From NCBI GenBank assembly GCA_019638795.1, contig JAHBTB010000009.1, positions 29,462 to 93,461 of the forward strand: a stretch of DNA of 64,000 nucleotides, given 5' to 3'. Position 1 is the stretch's first letter; the number at the start of each line of letters is the position of its first letter. A program made the position numbers and the translations under genes. Positions 16,990-25,540 of this stretch are shown here, one piece after another. The notes below the pieces were generated by a model. The model did not search any database. It had not been told where the DNA came from and saw only the letters and a program-made list of their open reading frames with translations. Source of the DNA: Fimbriimonadaceae bacterium (lineage in GTDB: Bacteria > Armatimonadota > Fimbriimonadia > Fimbriimonadales > Fimbriimonadaceae).

Positions 16990-19185
16990 ATGTTCGTCCC
17001 GCTGCTCGCGTTGGCCTCGCCGGTCATGCCTCACCGCGTCGCCCCGGCCGTCGTGACGACCACTTTGTCGCAGGACACCACCATCGACCGCTCCAAGGCC
17101 GACGTGGACTTTGGCCGGGACACCGTCCTTCGGGGCGGACCGGGATTGGCCGTCCTGCTACGGTTTCCTCAGATCGACACTCCGGCGGGCAAGTCTCGGC
17201 GTGTGACCAGCGCCAAACTCGTCTTGACCCCGGTCTCCAAGGACGACCCCCGACTGGAGTCCGTCGGGCGGCTCACCCGGGACTGGGACGAGGGGCCGGA
17301 CGACGGGGCGGACACCGCAAAGAAGCCGACGGCGACTCCGGCGTTCGCCGCCACCTGGAACAGCGCGTGGCACGGATTTGAAAAGTGGACGACGCCCGGC
17401 GCGGCCGACGACGCCGTCGCCGTCTCCGCCAAGGGGGCCTTGGCCGGGGAAGAGTACGTCATCGACGGGTTGGCCGAGGCCGTCCAATGGCAACTTGACC
17501 ATCCGGGCCAGAACTATGGGTTCCGGCTCACCTTCTCCGGAAGCACCGCCTTCCTCAGCCACGACTTCTATGAGGGCAAGCCTAAGCTTGTCGTCGAGTT
17601 CGGCGAACCAGGCGCGGACGGGCCAGACCTGGCCGTGCTGGCGGTGGAACCCGCGGGCGACGGATGGTCGGCGACCGTCGCCAACCTAGGCGCTGCCCCG
17701 GCCCCCGCAGGCAAGGTGGCCTGGCGTCTCGGGACCGAATCGGGCACCAGCGACCGGGCCGCGTTGTCACCCGGCGAGACGGCGACCGTCGCTCTGGCGG
17801 CCCACCCCAAGGCCTTTGCCGCCGACCCCCGCCTGAACCGGATGACGGTCAGCGCCGACTGCCCCGGCGACACCGACCTCGGTAACAACGAGACGGTCGT
17901 TTGGACCGACGGCGAGCCGATCGTCTGCACCGGGGGCGGGCCCCAAGAGTTGGCGACCGCCCAGTCGTTGGTCTTGGCGATGAACTCGTACCTCTTGCCG
18001 ATGAGCCGGTACAGCTTTGCCAAGGATGGTGGGCGCGTCCGTTTCCGCGTCTCGACCCGGCCGGTCGCCGACGCCGCTCAGGTCACCCTGTCGGCCACGA
18101 CGAACATCCGCACGCTGTGGCGGGCTTTCTTGGAGACGCGGTACGGCCCCGTCTTTGGCAAGTCTGGCCCTGAGGCGAGGCCACAGGTCGCCCGCGACTA
18201 CCGGGACGACACCCACTGGCTGAGCCTGCTCCCCTTGCCGCCCCTTGGGTTCCCCGAGGCCGTCGAGAACCCCGTCGCCCTCCAGGCGTCGCTTGGATTC
18301 AGCGCCCCCGAGGTCTACCTTGCCAACGCCAGCATGGGGAAGACGCGGGAACAGTGCCTGCCTTTGCTCCAACAGGTGCCCACCGTCTTGCTCATCAAGT
18401 TGCGCGACTACCAGGGTCAACCCTTGGCGGGATGCGACGTGGACTACGTTCCGGCCAAAGACGGGGTGCCGGACGATGCCGCCGCCCTTCACCTCAAGAC
18501 CGACGCCAACGGCATTGTCCGGGTGTCAGGCCGTGACGACGGCGCCGGCAAGAAGAACTGCTTCGGCCACGTCGCCGCGGACGGCAGCAACCTCTTTGTC
18601 CAAGTCCGTACAAAGCGGGGCAAGACGGTTGAGTCGGTCTGGTTGCCCGTGTGGACGCTATGGCAGGAGGTCGCGCGAGGCAACAAGTCGGTCGGGACGG
18701 TCGAGTTCCGGGTGAACCAGAGCAGCGGAGAGATCGCCACCGACCAAGACCTTGCCATCAACAAGATCGTCAGCGACGGGGCAGGCAGTCCCCCGGCCCA
18801 ACTGGTCGCATTGGTCGACGGCAAGCCGGACACAGCGTTCGAGATCGACACCACGTCCAAGCCAGGCTGGATCGAGATCGACCTGGGCCGCGACCGACCG
18901 ATCGGCGAGGTCCGGCTGGCCTTTGCCAAGGGGAGTCCGCCCTGGCAGGCCTTCGACATCGCGGTCTACGGCACGGCACAACCCGTCGCGTCGGCCCGCA
19001 CCTGGCTCCGCGAGACCGACTTGGCCGCCCACAAAGCCCGAGTCGCAAACGACGCCGACGGGGCGACCACCCTGACTTACCGTGCCCAGGCGGTGGTGGG
19101 CCGATACCTCCGGATCATCCCCCGCACGCCGACCAAGACAAGTCTGACGGGCGTCGCCGTGTTCCCGGCCATTCTTGGCAACTAA
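16990..19185 (+). CDS. Secreted multidomain protein with DNRLRE and discoidin-like domains
   Basis: A 731-residue exported protein with a short signal peptide (MFVPLLALASPVMPHRVAPA). Residues 20-205 match the DNRLRE pattern: a TLSQDTTIDRS opening, TSAKLVLTPVS, a 'tryptophan-aspartate' middle (TRDWDEGPDDG) and a closing GFRLTFSGSTAFLSHDF. Residues 210-305 look like a CARDB/Ig-like strand domain. A central region of about 250 residues is unassigned, and residues 590-700 resemble an F5/8 type C (discoidin) module (LVDGKPDTAFEIDTTSKPGW). Such proteins usually bind surfaces or sugars. I cannot name a catalytic domain. Co-directional with the upstream methyltransferase. Confidence 0.8.
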   Translation: MFVPLLALASPVMPHRVAPAVVTTTLSQDTTIDRSKADVDFGRDTVLRGGPGLAVLLRFPQIDTPAGKSRRVTSAKLVLTPVSKDDPRLESVGRLTRDWDEGPDDGADTAKKPTATPAFAATWNSAWHGFEKWTTPGAADDAVAVSAKGALAGEEYVIDGLAEAVQWQLDHPGQNYGFRLTFSGSTAFLSHDFYEGKPKLVVEFGEPGADGPDLAVLAVEPAGDGWSATVANLGAAPAPAGKVAWRLGTESGTSDRAALSPGETATVALAAHPKAFAADPRLNRMTVSADCPGDTDLGNNETVVWTDGEPIVCTGGGPQELATAQSLVLAMNSYLLPMSRYSFAKDGGRVRFRVSTRPVADAAQVTLSATTNIRTLWRAFLETRYGPVFGKSGPEARPQVARDYRDDTHWLSLLPLPPLGFPEAVENPVALQASLGFSAPEVYLANASMGKTREQCLPLLQQVPTVLLIKLRDYQGQPLAGCDVDYVPAKDGVPDDAAALHLKTDANGIVRVSGRDDGAGKKNCFGHVAADGSNLFVQVRTKRGKTVESVWLPVWTLWQEVARGNKSVGTVEFRVNQSSGEIATDQDLAINKIVSDGAGSPPAQLVALVDGKPDTAFEIDTTSKPGWIEIDLGRDRPIGEVRLAFAKGSPPWQAFDIAVYGTAQPVASARTWLRETDLAAHKARVANDADGATTLTYRAQAVVGRYLRIIPRTPTKTSLTGVAVFPAILGN

Positions 19186-19195
19186 GGGGTTCCGC

Positions 19196-20164
19196 CTACA
19201 AGAGGACGACTTCGCCCTGGCTTGTGGCGCTTCGGTAGGCGGCCATGGCCACGCGGCTGGCCTGGAGGCCGTCGAACAATGTGACCGACGGGCTCCGTCC
19301 CTCGATGACCGCATTGAGGAACTCATCGACCATCATCTGGTCCAGGTTTGCCCCGACGCCATACTGCCGGTGGGCCTGGGTGTAAACGTCGTACCCCTGG
19401 GTGAAGAGGTCAGTCTCGACCACTCCTTTCTCGCCGACCACCGTGAGCTTGACGTTGCCCCACGTCTTGTAACCCATCGGTTTGCTCCAGCTGCTGTCGA
19501 TGGTGGCGAAAACCCCACTGGGAAAGCCGACGCTCACCATCGCGGTGTCTTCCCAGTCCTGACCGTAGACGTTGTTGCCCGTAAAGGCCTGCACGGTTTC
19601 CGGCTCCTCGCCGAGCAGGCGCCGCAGCAGGTCGGTGACATGGACGGTGTGGTCGACCATCGCCCCGCCTCCTGACTTGTCCTTCTCGATAAACCACCCG
19701 AAGGGGCACGTGCCTTGGTTCGTGGCGTTGACCGCGAGAATCCGACCGACCACGCCGTCCTTCACCTTTTGGTGGAGAAGCTGGAAGGCCGGGGAGAAGG
19801 GGCACGGGAACGCGGTCATGAACACCTTGCCCAGTGTGGCGGCCTTCTCAATTCTCACCGCATGGTCAGGAACGGGCGCGACGGGCTTCTCGCACAGGAT
19901 GTGCAGCCCATGGCGCGACGCCACCTCGATTTGGTCGGCGTGCTTCATGTTCTCGCTACACACGACGACGGCGTCCACTTGGCCACAGAGCTCGTCGATG
20001 TCGCCGAAGAACGCGAGTCCCCGTCCGTCGGCGAAGCTCTGCCCCCGCGCCGGCTCGTCGTCCCAGAGCCCGACGACCTCGGCCTGGGCACTGGCCTGGC
20101 AACAAGCGACGAAACTTGGGGCGTGGACGTGGGCCGAGCTCAGCACACCGACGCGGACGGGCAT
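19196..20164 (-). CDS. Gfo/Idh/MocA-family oxidoreductase
   Basis: A 322-residue NAD(P)-dependent oxidoreductase. The N-terminal Rossmann domain begins VRVGVLSSAHVHAPS; it lacks the classic GxGxxG and has the AHVHAPS form seen in many uncharacterised sugar-acid dehydrogenases of this family. The CEKPV motif (catalytic lysine, near residue 95) is present and GGGAMVDHTVHVTDLL supplies the usual histidine. Substrates are typically sugars, inositols or their phosphates; the sequence does not say which. It lies 13 bases downstream of tsaE on the same strand and converges on the secreted protein gene. Confidence 0.92.
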   Translation of the reverse strand: MPVRVGVLSSAHVHAPSFVACCQASAQAEVVGLWDDEPARGQSFADGRGLAFFGDIDELCGQVDAVVVCSENMKHADQIEVASRHGLHILCEKPVAPVPDHAVRIEKAATLGKVFMTAFPCPFSPAFQLLHQKVKDGVVGRILAVNATNQGTCPFGWFIEKDKSGGGAMVDHTVHVTDLLRRLLGEEPETVQAFTGNNVYGQDWEDTAMVSVGFPSGVFATIDSSWSKPMGYKTWGNVKLTVVGEKGVVETDLFTQGYDVYTQAHRQYGVGANLDQMMVDEFLNAVIEGRSPSVTLFDGLQASRVAMAAYRSATSQGEVVLL

Positions 20165-20177
20165 GCCTCAGTATGGC

Positions 20178-20588
20178 TTAGCGTCTCGGCGGCAAGACCG
20201 CCACCGTCCGGCCTGCCTCGCGGAACAGGAACTTAAGCCGCCAGGCACGGTCCGGGGCGACCATCCCTTCGGCGCGATCCGGCCACTCGACCAAGACGAC
20301 ATGGTCGTCGAGCAAATCTTCGATCCCGACCCCGTGCCAGGTGGTGAGCCGGTACAGGTCGATGTGCGCCACCGGAGGCTCCGTCCCGTAGACCGACACG
20401 ATGTTGAAAGACGGAGACCTCACGGGCCCGGTGAAGCCCAGCTCAGCCAAGTACCCGCGGACAAAGGTCGTTTTACCGACCCCGAGCGGGCCCTCCAAGA
20501 GCACCACGTCGCCGGGGGCCCAAATGTCGGCAAACGACGCCCCGCAAGCGCGGGTCGCCGCTTCGTCAGCAAGGTCGTGCCTGTCCAC
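20178..20588 (-). CDS. tsaE: tRNA threonylcarbamoyladenosine biosynthesis protein TsaE
   Basis: A P-loop ATPase of about 136 residues that works with TsaB and TsaD to make t6A37 in tRNAs. The Walker A motif is EGPLGVGKTTF, the family strand SPSFNIVSVYG follows, then HIDLYRL (conserved D and Y) and VLVEWPDRAEG. The frame is open to 20708, but the extra 40 residues are arginine/proline rich and run through hairpin-forming DNA. The GTG at 20588 gives the normal TsaE N-terminus and length, although its ribosome site is poor (gggacgga directly in front), so the start is uncertain. Confidence 0.88.
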   Translation of the reverse strand: MDRHDLADEAATRACGASFADIWAPGDVVLLEGPLGVGKTTFVRGYLAELGFTGPVRSPSFNIVSVYGTEPPVAHIDLYRLTTWHGVGIEDLLDDHVVLVEWPDRAEGMVAPDRAWRLKFLFREAGRTVAVLPPRR

Positions 20589-20689
20589 TCCGTCCCATGG
20601 TGACAGGCCCAGACGCGACGACTGCCCGGGACGGGTGCCCGGGCGGTCTCTTCGCAGGATAAAAGTCCTTCTGGTTGTCTCCGGAGGGC

Positions 20690-20740
20690 GGTGAGGGTAG
20701 CCCCCCACCGTCTTCGGACGGCGCTCGCCGGCGCCTCACC
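20690..20740 (-). terminator. Structured 3' region after the flagellin gene
   Basis: Just after the flagellin stop, a 7-base outer stem (ggtgagg, 20690-20696, with cctcacc, 20734-20740) encloses a perfect 5-base stem with a TTCG tetraloop (ccgtc-ttcg-gacgg, 20708-20721). An alternative inner stem ggcgc/gcgcc (20720-20724 with 20731-20735) competes with it. There is no T-run, so termination may be Rho-dependent or the structure may protect the flagellin mRNA 3' end. Confidence 0.45.
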
Positions 20741-20741
20741 C

Positions 20742-22175
20742 TTAGCCTCGCAGCAGGGAGAGGACGGACTGGGGCGCCTGGTTGGCCTGGGCCAAGACGG
20801 CCAGACCGCTCTGCTGCAGGATCTGGAGCTTGGTGTAGTTGGTCATCTCCTCGGCGATGTCGGTGTCGCGGACGGCCGACTCGGTCGCGCTGAGGTTCTC
20901 CTTGGCGATACCCAACGAGCGGACGTTGGACTCGAGGATGTTGCGCTGGAAGCTGCCGATCTCGCCCCGCTTGTCGCTGAGGTTGCTGATCGCCGCGTCG
21001 ATCGCCATGATCGCCGCCGTCGCCCCGGTCTGGCTCGTCAAGTCAAGGTTGTTGAACCCCAATGTCGACGCGGAGAAGTTGCCGATCGAGAGGACGGACG
21101 TCTGGTTGGCGTTGCCGCCAGTCTGGAACTGGGCCGAGCCGACGTTCACGAAGCCAGCCGAGGCGTAGTTGCCCGAAGCCGTCTCGGTGAGGACGATCCG
21201 GTTGCCTTCCGTGTCCGTCACGGTGAGGCCGTCATTGCCCGCCTTACCGCCGTTGAACGTCACGGTCTGGCCACCGATGGTGACGTCGGCGACCGCGTCG
21301 ACCGCGGCACTGGCCGATGAACCGGCCGCGCTGAGAAGGACTCCGCTGTCAGCCAGCGTGAAGTCGCCCTTCTTGCCGTAAGTCGTAGAGTTCAAGACGA
21401 TGCTGCCGTTGCCAGCAGAGTAGTTGGACTGGGCCACGACACCGGTAGACCCGCTTGCCGCGTTCACCTTGTCGATGACCTGACCCCAAGTGTCCGTCGC
21501 CGCGACGGTGAACTGGAAGCCGTTGATCGAGAAGTTGCCGGCCGCTGCCGCACCCACGGCGGTGCCTAGGTAGGCCGCCTCGCTGGCCGCCGCGACCGTC
21601 CGGGTGCCCGACACCGAGCCTTTTGTAGCCGCCGTCGTGACATTGACACCGATGGTGCCGGTCGTCGTCAGCGACGTCCCGTCGAAGGTGCCGCTCAACG
21701 TGATGCTCTTGAGAGCCGCCGCGTCGATGACGGAGCCGTTGACGCCTGAGCTTCCGTCGAGGAGCTTCTTGGTGCCGAACTGCGTCTGCGAGGCAATGCG
21801 GTTGATCGACTCCGCGATCAGGTTCATCTGGGTCTGGTTCGCCTGCAACTGGTCGGAGCTGAGGACGGCGGTGTTGGCGCTCTGCACCGCCAAGGACCGT
21901 GCGTCGCGGAGGAGGTTGGAGATCTCGTCGAGGGCGCCCTCGGCGGTCTTCGTGTAGTTGATCGCGTCCTGGTTGTTGCGGATCGCCGCGTCGACACCGC
22001 TGATCTGGGCGCGGAAGTTCTCGCTGAAGATGAGGCCAGACGGATCGTCGGCGGCCGAATTGATCTTCAGACCGGTGGAGAGGCGGTTGACCGACTTGGC
22101 GAAAGACTGGCCGGTCATGCCGAGGTTGCGAAGGGCGTTGATCGCCGTGACGTTAGTGTTGATGCGAAAAGACAT
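20742..22175 (-). CDS. Flagellin
   Basis: A 477-residue protein. The conserved N-terminal D0/D1 segment (MSFRINTNVTAINALRNLGM, then LSTGLKINSAADDPSGL) and C-terminal segment (EENLS-type AKENLSATESAVRDTDIAEE, ending SVLSLLRG) are both present and would form the coiled-coil core of the filament. The middle 200 residues are serine/threonine/alanine-rich, surface-exposed D2/D3 domains and unique to this lineage. The frame is open upstream, but the ATG at 22175 has a good ribosome site (aaggaagag) and gives the canonical N-terminus. No other flagellar structural gene lies in the window. Confidence 0.97.
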   Translation of the reverse strand: MSFRINTNVTAINALRNLGMTGQSFAKSVNRLSTGLKINSAADDPSGLIFSENFRAQISGVDAAIRNNQDAINYTKTAEGALDEISNLLRDARSLAVQSANTAVLSSDQLQANQTQMNLIAESINRIASQTQFGTKKLLDGSSGVNGSVIDAAALKSITLSGTFDGTSLTTTGTIGVNVTTAATKGSVSGTRTVAAASEAAYLGTAVGAAAAGNFSINGFQFTVAATDTWGQVIDKVNAASGSTGVVAQSNYSAGNGSIVLNSTTYGKKGDFTLADSGVLLSAAGSSASAAVDAVADVTIGGQTVTFNGGKAGNDGLTVTDTEGNRIVLTETASGNYASAGFVNVGSAQFQTGGNANQTSVLSIGNFSASTLGFNNLDLTSQTGATAAIMAIDAAISNLSDKRGEIGSFQRNILESNVRSLGIAKENLSATESAVRDTDIAEEMTNYTKLQILQQSGLAVLAQANQAPQSVLSLLRG

Positions 22176-22240
22176 GTTTCTCTTCCTTGATGCCGGACCT
22201 CGCTCCCCGTCCTTGGGGATCCCGTGCTCGTTTCCGGCCT

Positions 22241-22250
22241 GACACGTGTC
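22241..22250. repeat. 10-base perfect palindrome in the flagellin leader
   Basis: gacacgtgtc is its own reverse complement. It lies 66 bases upstream of the flagellin ATG, inside the presumed 5' untranslated region or promoter. It could be a regulator site, but a 10-base palindrome can arise by chance and no second copy was seen nearby. Confidence 0.3.
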
Positions 22251-22277
22251 TTGTTCCCTGTCACAATTGCTGGGCAC

Positions 22278-22293
22278 CTAGTAAAATTACTAG
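22278..22293. promoter_or_regulatory. Inverted repeat between flagellin and ABC permease genes
   Basis: A perfect 7-base inverted repeat (ctagtaa-aa-ttactag) sits in an AT-rich patch between two divergent genes, about 100 bases upstream of the flagellin start and 67 bases upstream of the permease start. Its size and position fit a dimeric regulator binding site or part of a promoter. No clear sigma-28 (TAAA/GCCGATAA) or sigma-54 (GG/GC) promoter was recognised on the flagellin side. Confidence 0.45.
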
Positions 22294-22359
22294 TATTCAG
22301 TGTTTTTGCCGGGTTTTTTGAAGTCCGGTGAAAACACCTGGGACGGCTACAATGTGGCC

Positions 22360-23871
22360 ATGTCCCTGGTCGGACGGGTTGGCAGGCACCGGCCGCGGGC
22401 GCGGCTAGCGATGGCCGTCTTGTACATCGTCCTGACCCTTGGCGCCCTGACCACCGTCTACCCGTTCGCCTCGATGCTCAGCATCGCCCTCAAGGGCCCG
22501 AGCGACCAGAACGACGGTCACTTTGTCCCCGCCTACCTGGCCAGCGACGACGAACTCCTCGCCAAATACCGCTTCGACAAGTACGGAGGCAAGCTCGACG
22601 CCATGGCCTCCGCAGCAGTCGGGGACCAGGCAGACGCCGCCGAGATCGACGCGTACCGGGCTTGGCTGACCTCCCTGGAGCCAGACCAGTGGACGGCAGG
22701 ATTCACGATGCCGACTAACGCGGTCACCAGCCGCCTGGCCGAAAGGTGGCAGGACTGGCTCCGCCGCAAGTACAAGTCGGTCGAGGCGGTCAACTACGCC
22801 TTCAACGAGTTTCAGGGGGACTTTCTCGCCATGACCCCGGTGCCCGAGCACCTGGACCGGGCCGACTGGAAACCCGCCAAGACCCAGCGATGGTCCGACT
22901 GGCTGGAGTTCAAGCGCGGACTGCCCGCGGAGTTCCGTGTCCCTGTCCGTCCCGACGCGGTCTTCCAGGCCTGGATGAGAGTGCGGTGCGAGAACCAGTT
23001 CGCCAGGGTCCCACCCGACGTGGCCCGGGACGCAAAGTCCTTCGAGCAGTTGAGGCTCCCCTCGGCCGGGCCCCTCCGGGAGGCTTTCGACGCCCGAGTC
23101 AAGGCCAGCCCCGTCCACTTCGCCGTACCGCCGGGCGGGGAGTTTCCCGTCATGGCCGACGAGAGGGCATGGGTCTCCGCCCACCGCGTCGACATTGCCG
23201 CCGAGATGGCGACGCGCAACTTCCGGTATGTGACCCGGGCCGTCTTCACCAACGGTCGCGCCCTCGTCAACACCGCGGTCTTCTGCGTCCTCGCCATCGT
23301 CATCCAGTTGACGGTCAACCCGATGGCGGCCTATGCGCTCAGCCGGTACCCGATGCGGGCCACCGCCCGGATCCTCGTATTCCTCCTGGCCACCATGGCG
23401 TTCCCCGCCGAGGTGACGATGATCCCTGCCTTCCTGCAGCTCAAGGAGTTGCACCTGCTCAACACCTTTGCCGCCCTCGTCTTGCCCGGGGCCGCCAGCG
23501 GCTACATGATCTTCCTGCTCAAGGGGTTCTTCGACTCGCTCCCCCGCGAAGTCTTTGAGAGCGGCCAGATGGACGGAGCGAGGGAGGTGACGATGTATTG
23601 GCGGCTCGCCTTGCCGCTCAGCACGCCGGTGCTGGGCTACCTGGCCCTCATGGCCTTCATGGGCGCTTACGGCTCGTTCCTGTACGCGTTCCTGGTCGCC
23701 CAAGACCGCAACATCTGGACGCTCATGGTCTACGTGTACCAGTTACAGCAGGCCGCACCCAAGGCGGTGATGCTGGCCGCCGTGACCCTGGTCGCCTTGC
23801 CGACCCTGGTCGTGTTCCTCGCCGCCCAACGGGTCATCATGCGCGGCATCGTCCTCCCCGACGAGCGGTAA
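22360..23871 (+). CDS. MalG-type sugar ABC transporter permease with a large extracytoplasmic insertion
   Basis: A 503-residue protein, against about 280 for the family. After a first membrane helix (about 15-42) comes an inserted soluble domain of roughly 240 residues, then the normal permease core from about residue 290: five helices and the EAA loop ESGQMDGAREVTMYWRLALP. The insertion is rich in Trp and has repeated W-x-x-WL patterns, one of which (RWQDWLRRKYKSVEAVNYAF) resembles the segment common in GH42 beta-galactosidases. It could bind substrate on the outer face, as the MalF P2 loop does. The ATG at 22360 is preferred over an in-frame ATG at 22300. No partner permease, ATPase or binding protein gene is adjacent. 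Confidence 0.88.
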   Translation: MSLVGRVGRHRPRARLAMAVLYIVLTLGALTTVYPFASMLSIALKGPSDQNDGHFVPAYLASDDELLAKYRFDKYGGKLDAMASAAVGDQADAAEIDAYRAWLTSLEPDQWTAGFTMPTNAVTSRLAERWQDWLRRKYKSVEAVNYAFNEFQGDFLAMTPVPEHLDRADWKPAKTQRWSDWLEFKRGLPAEFRVPVRPDAVFQAWMRVRCENQFARVPPDVARDAKSFEQLRLPSAGPLREAFDARVKASPVHFAVPPGGEFPVMADERAWVSAHRVDIAAEMATRNFRYVTRAVFTNGRALVNTAVFCVLAIVIQLTVNPMAAYALSRYPMRATARILVFLLATMAFPAEVTMIPAFLQLKELHLLNTFAALVLPGAASGYMIFLLKGFFDSLPREVFESGQMDGAREVTMYWRLALPLSTPVLGYLALMAFMGAYGSFLYAFLVAQDRNIWTLMVYVYQLQQAAPKAVMLAAVTLVALPTLVVFLAAQRVIMRGIVLPDER

Positions 23872-23882
23872 TCTTTGGGCCG

Positions 23883-24203
23883 ATGCCCGTCTATGAGTAC
23901 CGTTGCGGCGCCTGTGGCGCCAAGGTGGCTCTCCTCATGGGTGTCACCGCCGAACCCGACGAGGAGGTCTGCCCCCGATGCGGCGGCCGCCAACTCACCC
24001 GGCTCATGAGCAGGTTTCGTCGGGGCCGGAACGAAGACACCCGGATCGACGAGTTGGCCGACGACCTAGAGGCCATGGGCGAGCCCGACAGCCCTTCGGC
24101 GATGCGCGGCATGGTCCGCGAGATGGGCAAGGCGATGGACGAGGACTTGGGCGACGAGATGGAAGAGATGTTCGAGGCGGACATGGAGGACGGAGACGAA
24201 TGA
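23883..24203 (+). CDS. FmdB-family zinc ribbon protein
   Basis: A 106-residue protein starting MPVYEYRCGACGAKVALLM, the standard FmdB opening, with a second cysteine pair in VCPRCGGRQLTRLMSRF. The two CxxC pairs would bind one zinc. The C-terminal 55 residues are strongly acidic and methionine rich. FmdB was named from formamidase regulation, but its broad function is unknown. It starts 11 bases after the permease stop and overlaps tdk by 4 bases. Confidence 0.9.
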   Translation: MPVYEYRCGACGAKVALLMGVTAEPDEEVCPRCGGRQLTRLMSRFRRGRNEDTRIDELADDLEAMGEPDSPSAMRGMVREMGKAMDEDLGDEMEEMFEADMEDGDE

Positions 24204-24790
24204 AGCGTCCTGGCGAGATCACCGTCGTCTGCGGCAGCATGTTCGCGGGCAAGACCGAAGAGCTGATCCGACGTGCTCGACGTGCCCTTTACGCCCAAAA
24301 GAAGGTCCAGGTCTTCAAGCCGGCCATTGACCGCCGGTTCGACGCCGTCCGGATCGTCTCACATATGGGAGTCTCGCTGGAGTCCACTCCCGTGAGCGGC
24401 GTCGACGAACTGGTCTCCTTGGTGCGGCCCGACACCGACGTCGTCGTCGTGGAAGAATGCCAGTTCTTTGACGACCGGATCGTCGACGCCGTCGTCGCGT
24501 GGGCGGACGGGGGCAAGGAGGTCGTTGCCGCCGGACTTGACCAAGATTTCCGGCGCATGCCGTTCGGACCGATGCCGCAACTCTTGGCCCTCGCCGACGA
24601 GGTCGTCAAGCTCCGGGCGATCTGCATCCGGTGCGGCGCCCTGGCCAGCCACACCCAACGCCTCGTGGACGGAAAGCCCGCAAAGTGGGACGACCCGATC
24701 GTCTTGGTCGGGGCGACCGAGGCCTACGAAGCCCGGTGCCGCCGGTGCCACCAGGTGGCGCGGCCCAAGCGTCAGGGTTTGAGGGCGTAG
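24200..24790 (+). CDS. tdk: Thymidine kinase (type II)
   Basis: A 196-residue enzyme of normal length that phosphorylates thymidine in the salvage pathway. Walker A is VVCGSMFAGKTEELIRR, the Walker B-like catalytic region is VVVVEECQFFD, the lasso/substrate motif is VVAAGLDQDFRRMPFGPM, and the structural zinc is bound by CIRCGA and CRRCHQ. The frame is open upstream, but the ATG at 24200 overlaps the preceding stop by ATGA. Its 3' end overlaps the convergent secreted protein gene by 19 bases. Confidence 0.96.
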   Translation: MKRPGEITVVCGSMFAGKTEELIRRARRALYAQKKVQVFKPAIDRRFDAVRIVSHMGVSLESTPVSGVDELVSLVRPDTDVVVVEECQFFDDRIVDAVVAWADGGKEVVAAGLDQDFRRMPFGPMPQLLALADEVVKLRAICIRCGALASHTQRLVDGKPAKWDDPIVLVGATEAYEARCRRCHQVARPKRQGLRA

Positions 24791-25449
24791 CTGATTTTGC
24801 CGTCGATCGCCTGGCCCGCGTTCGGGGCCTGGTGCAGTCCGGCCTCCGTCTTGACCGCGGCCCCGTCGCTCAGCCGAATCCAAAACGTCCCTTCGGCGGA
24901 GGCTTTGCTCTCCCCCGATTCCTTGGAAGTGAAGGACACTTTGGCGCAGTCAAAGCCGGCCATGGCGTCCTGACCGACATAGGTGAAATCAATCTCGAAG
25001 GCGGGCCGGTCGGCGTCCTTGTTCTCCGCCTCGGTCATTTTCCAAGTGTCGTTCACCTCCACCGGCTTCCCTGGCGCGACGAAAGTCCACAGCCGCGTAA
25101 ACCTGAGCGAGTCCGGGCCGATCTCGTCGCCGCTCACCATGGTCAGCTTGCCCGACTTGTCAAAGGTCACCGTGTAAGGCGCCATGTTCTGCTTGTACTC
25201 GCTGGTGTCGACGATGACGACGGCGTCTTTATAGGTGCGCGTGACCTGGAAACCCGACTCTCCCGCCGACTTGGTCTCCTCAGAGATCGACGCCTTGAAG
25301 GTGCCCGAGCCGCTCGGATATTTGAAGTCCAACAGGAGCGTGTACTCGGCCTTGTCACCGACCTTCGTCGTCCGCTCCAAGCCCACCGGTGCGGCGGCGA
25401 ACGCGGTCGCGACCACCATGAATGTCAAGAGGACCAAGAAACGTCTCAC
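24772..25449 (-). CDS. Secreted protein of unknown function, paralogue of the next gene upstream
   Basis: About 225 residues from a GTG at 25449, which places the signal peptide (MRRFLVLLTFMVVATAFAAA) at the N-terminus; the longer frame to 25497 adds unlikely residues. The mature protein opens LERTTKVGDKAEYTLLLDF, with beta-rich sequence and a closing TFWIRLSDGAAVKTE. The same plan (K-x-GD-x-x, a central VSVGDKW/VEVNDTW block, then W-I/V-SDG) is seen in the neighbouring gene at 25541, so the two are diverged tandem duplicates. I do not recognise the family; it resembles periplasmic beta-barrel/lipocalin-like proteins annotated only as hypothetical. Confidence 0.75.
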   Translation of the reverse strand: MRRFLVLLTFMVVATAFAAAPVGLERTTKVGDKAEYTLLLDFKYPSGSGTFKASISEETKSAGESGFQVTRTYKDAVVIVDTSEYKQNMAPYTVTFDKSGKLTMVSGDEIGPDSLRFTRLWTFVAPGKPVEVNDTWKMTEAENKDADRPAFEIDFTYVGQDAMAGFDCAKVSFTSKESGESKASAEGTFWIRLSDGAAVKTEAGLHQAPNAGQAIDGKISYALKP

Positions 25450-25490
25450 CCTGACCCCATGATACTTGGGTGTCCCCCAGACGCGGAAGA

Positions 25491-25515
25491 GGCGCACCGT
25501 TTCGCACGGTGCGCC
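25491..25515 (-). terminator. Intrinsic-type hairpin between the two secreted paralogues
   Basis: A perfect 10-base stem (ggcgcaccgt, 25491-25500, with acggtgcgcc, 25506-25515) closes a 5-base ttcgc loop. It lies 25 bases past the stop of the minus-strand gene at 25541 and about 40 bases before the next minus-strand start, so it should end or reduce read-through between the paralogues. The T-run on the minus strand is weak (tcttcc). Confidence 0.7.
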
Positions 25516-25540
25516 CCTTAGCTGCCGGTTGGTTTCTCGG

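Noticed and set aside
20589..20741. Possible riboswitch between flagellin and tsaE
   Set aside because: The hairpins match no riboswitch consensus I know, and the strongest ones lie directly after the flagellin stop, which fits a 3' structure.
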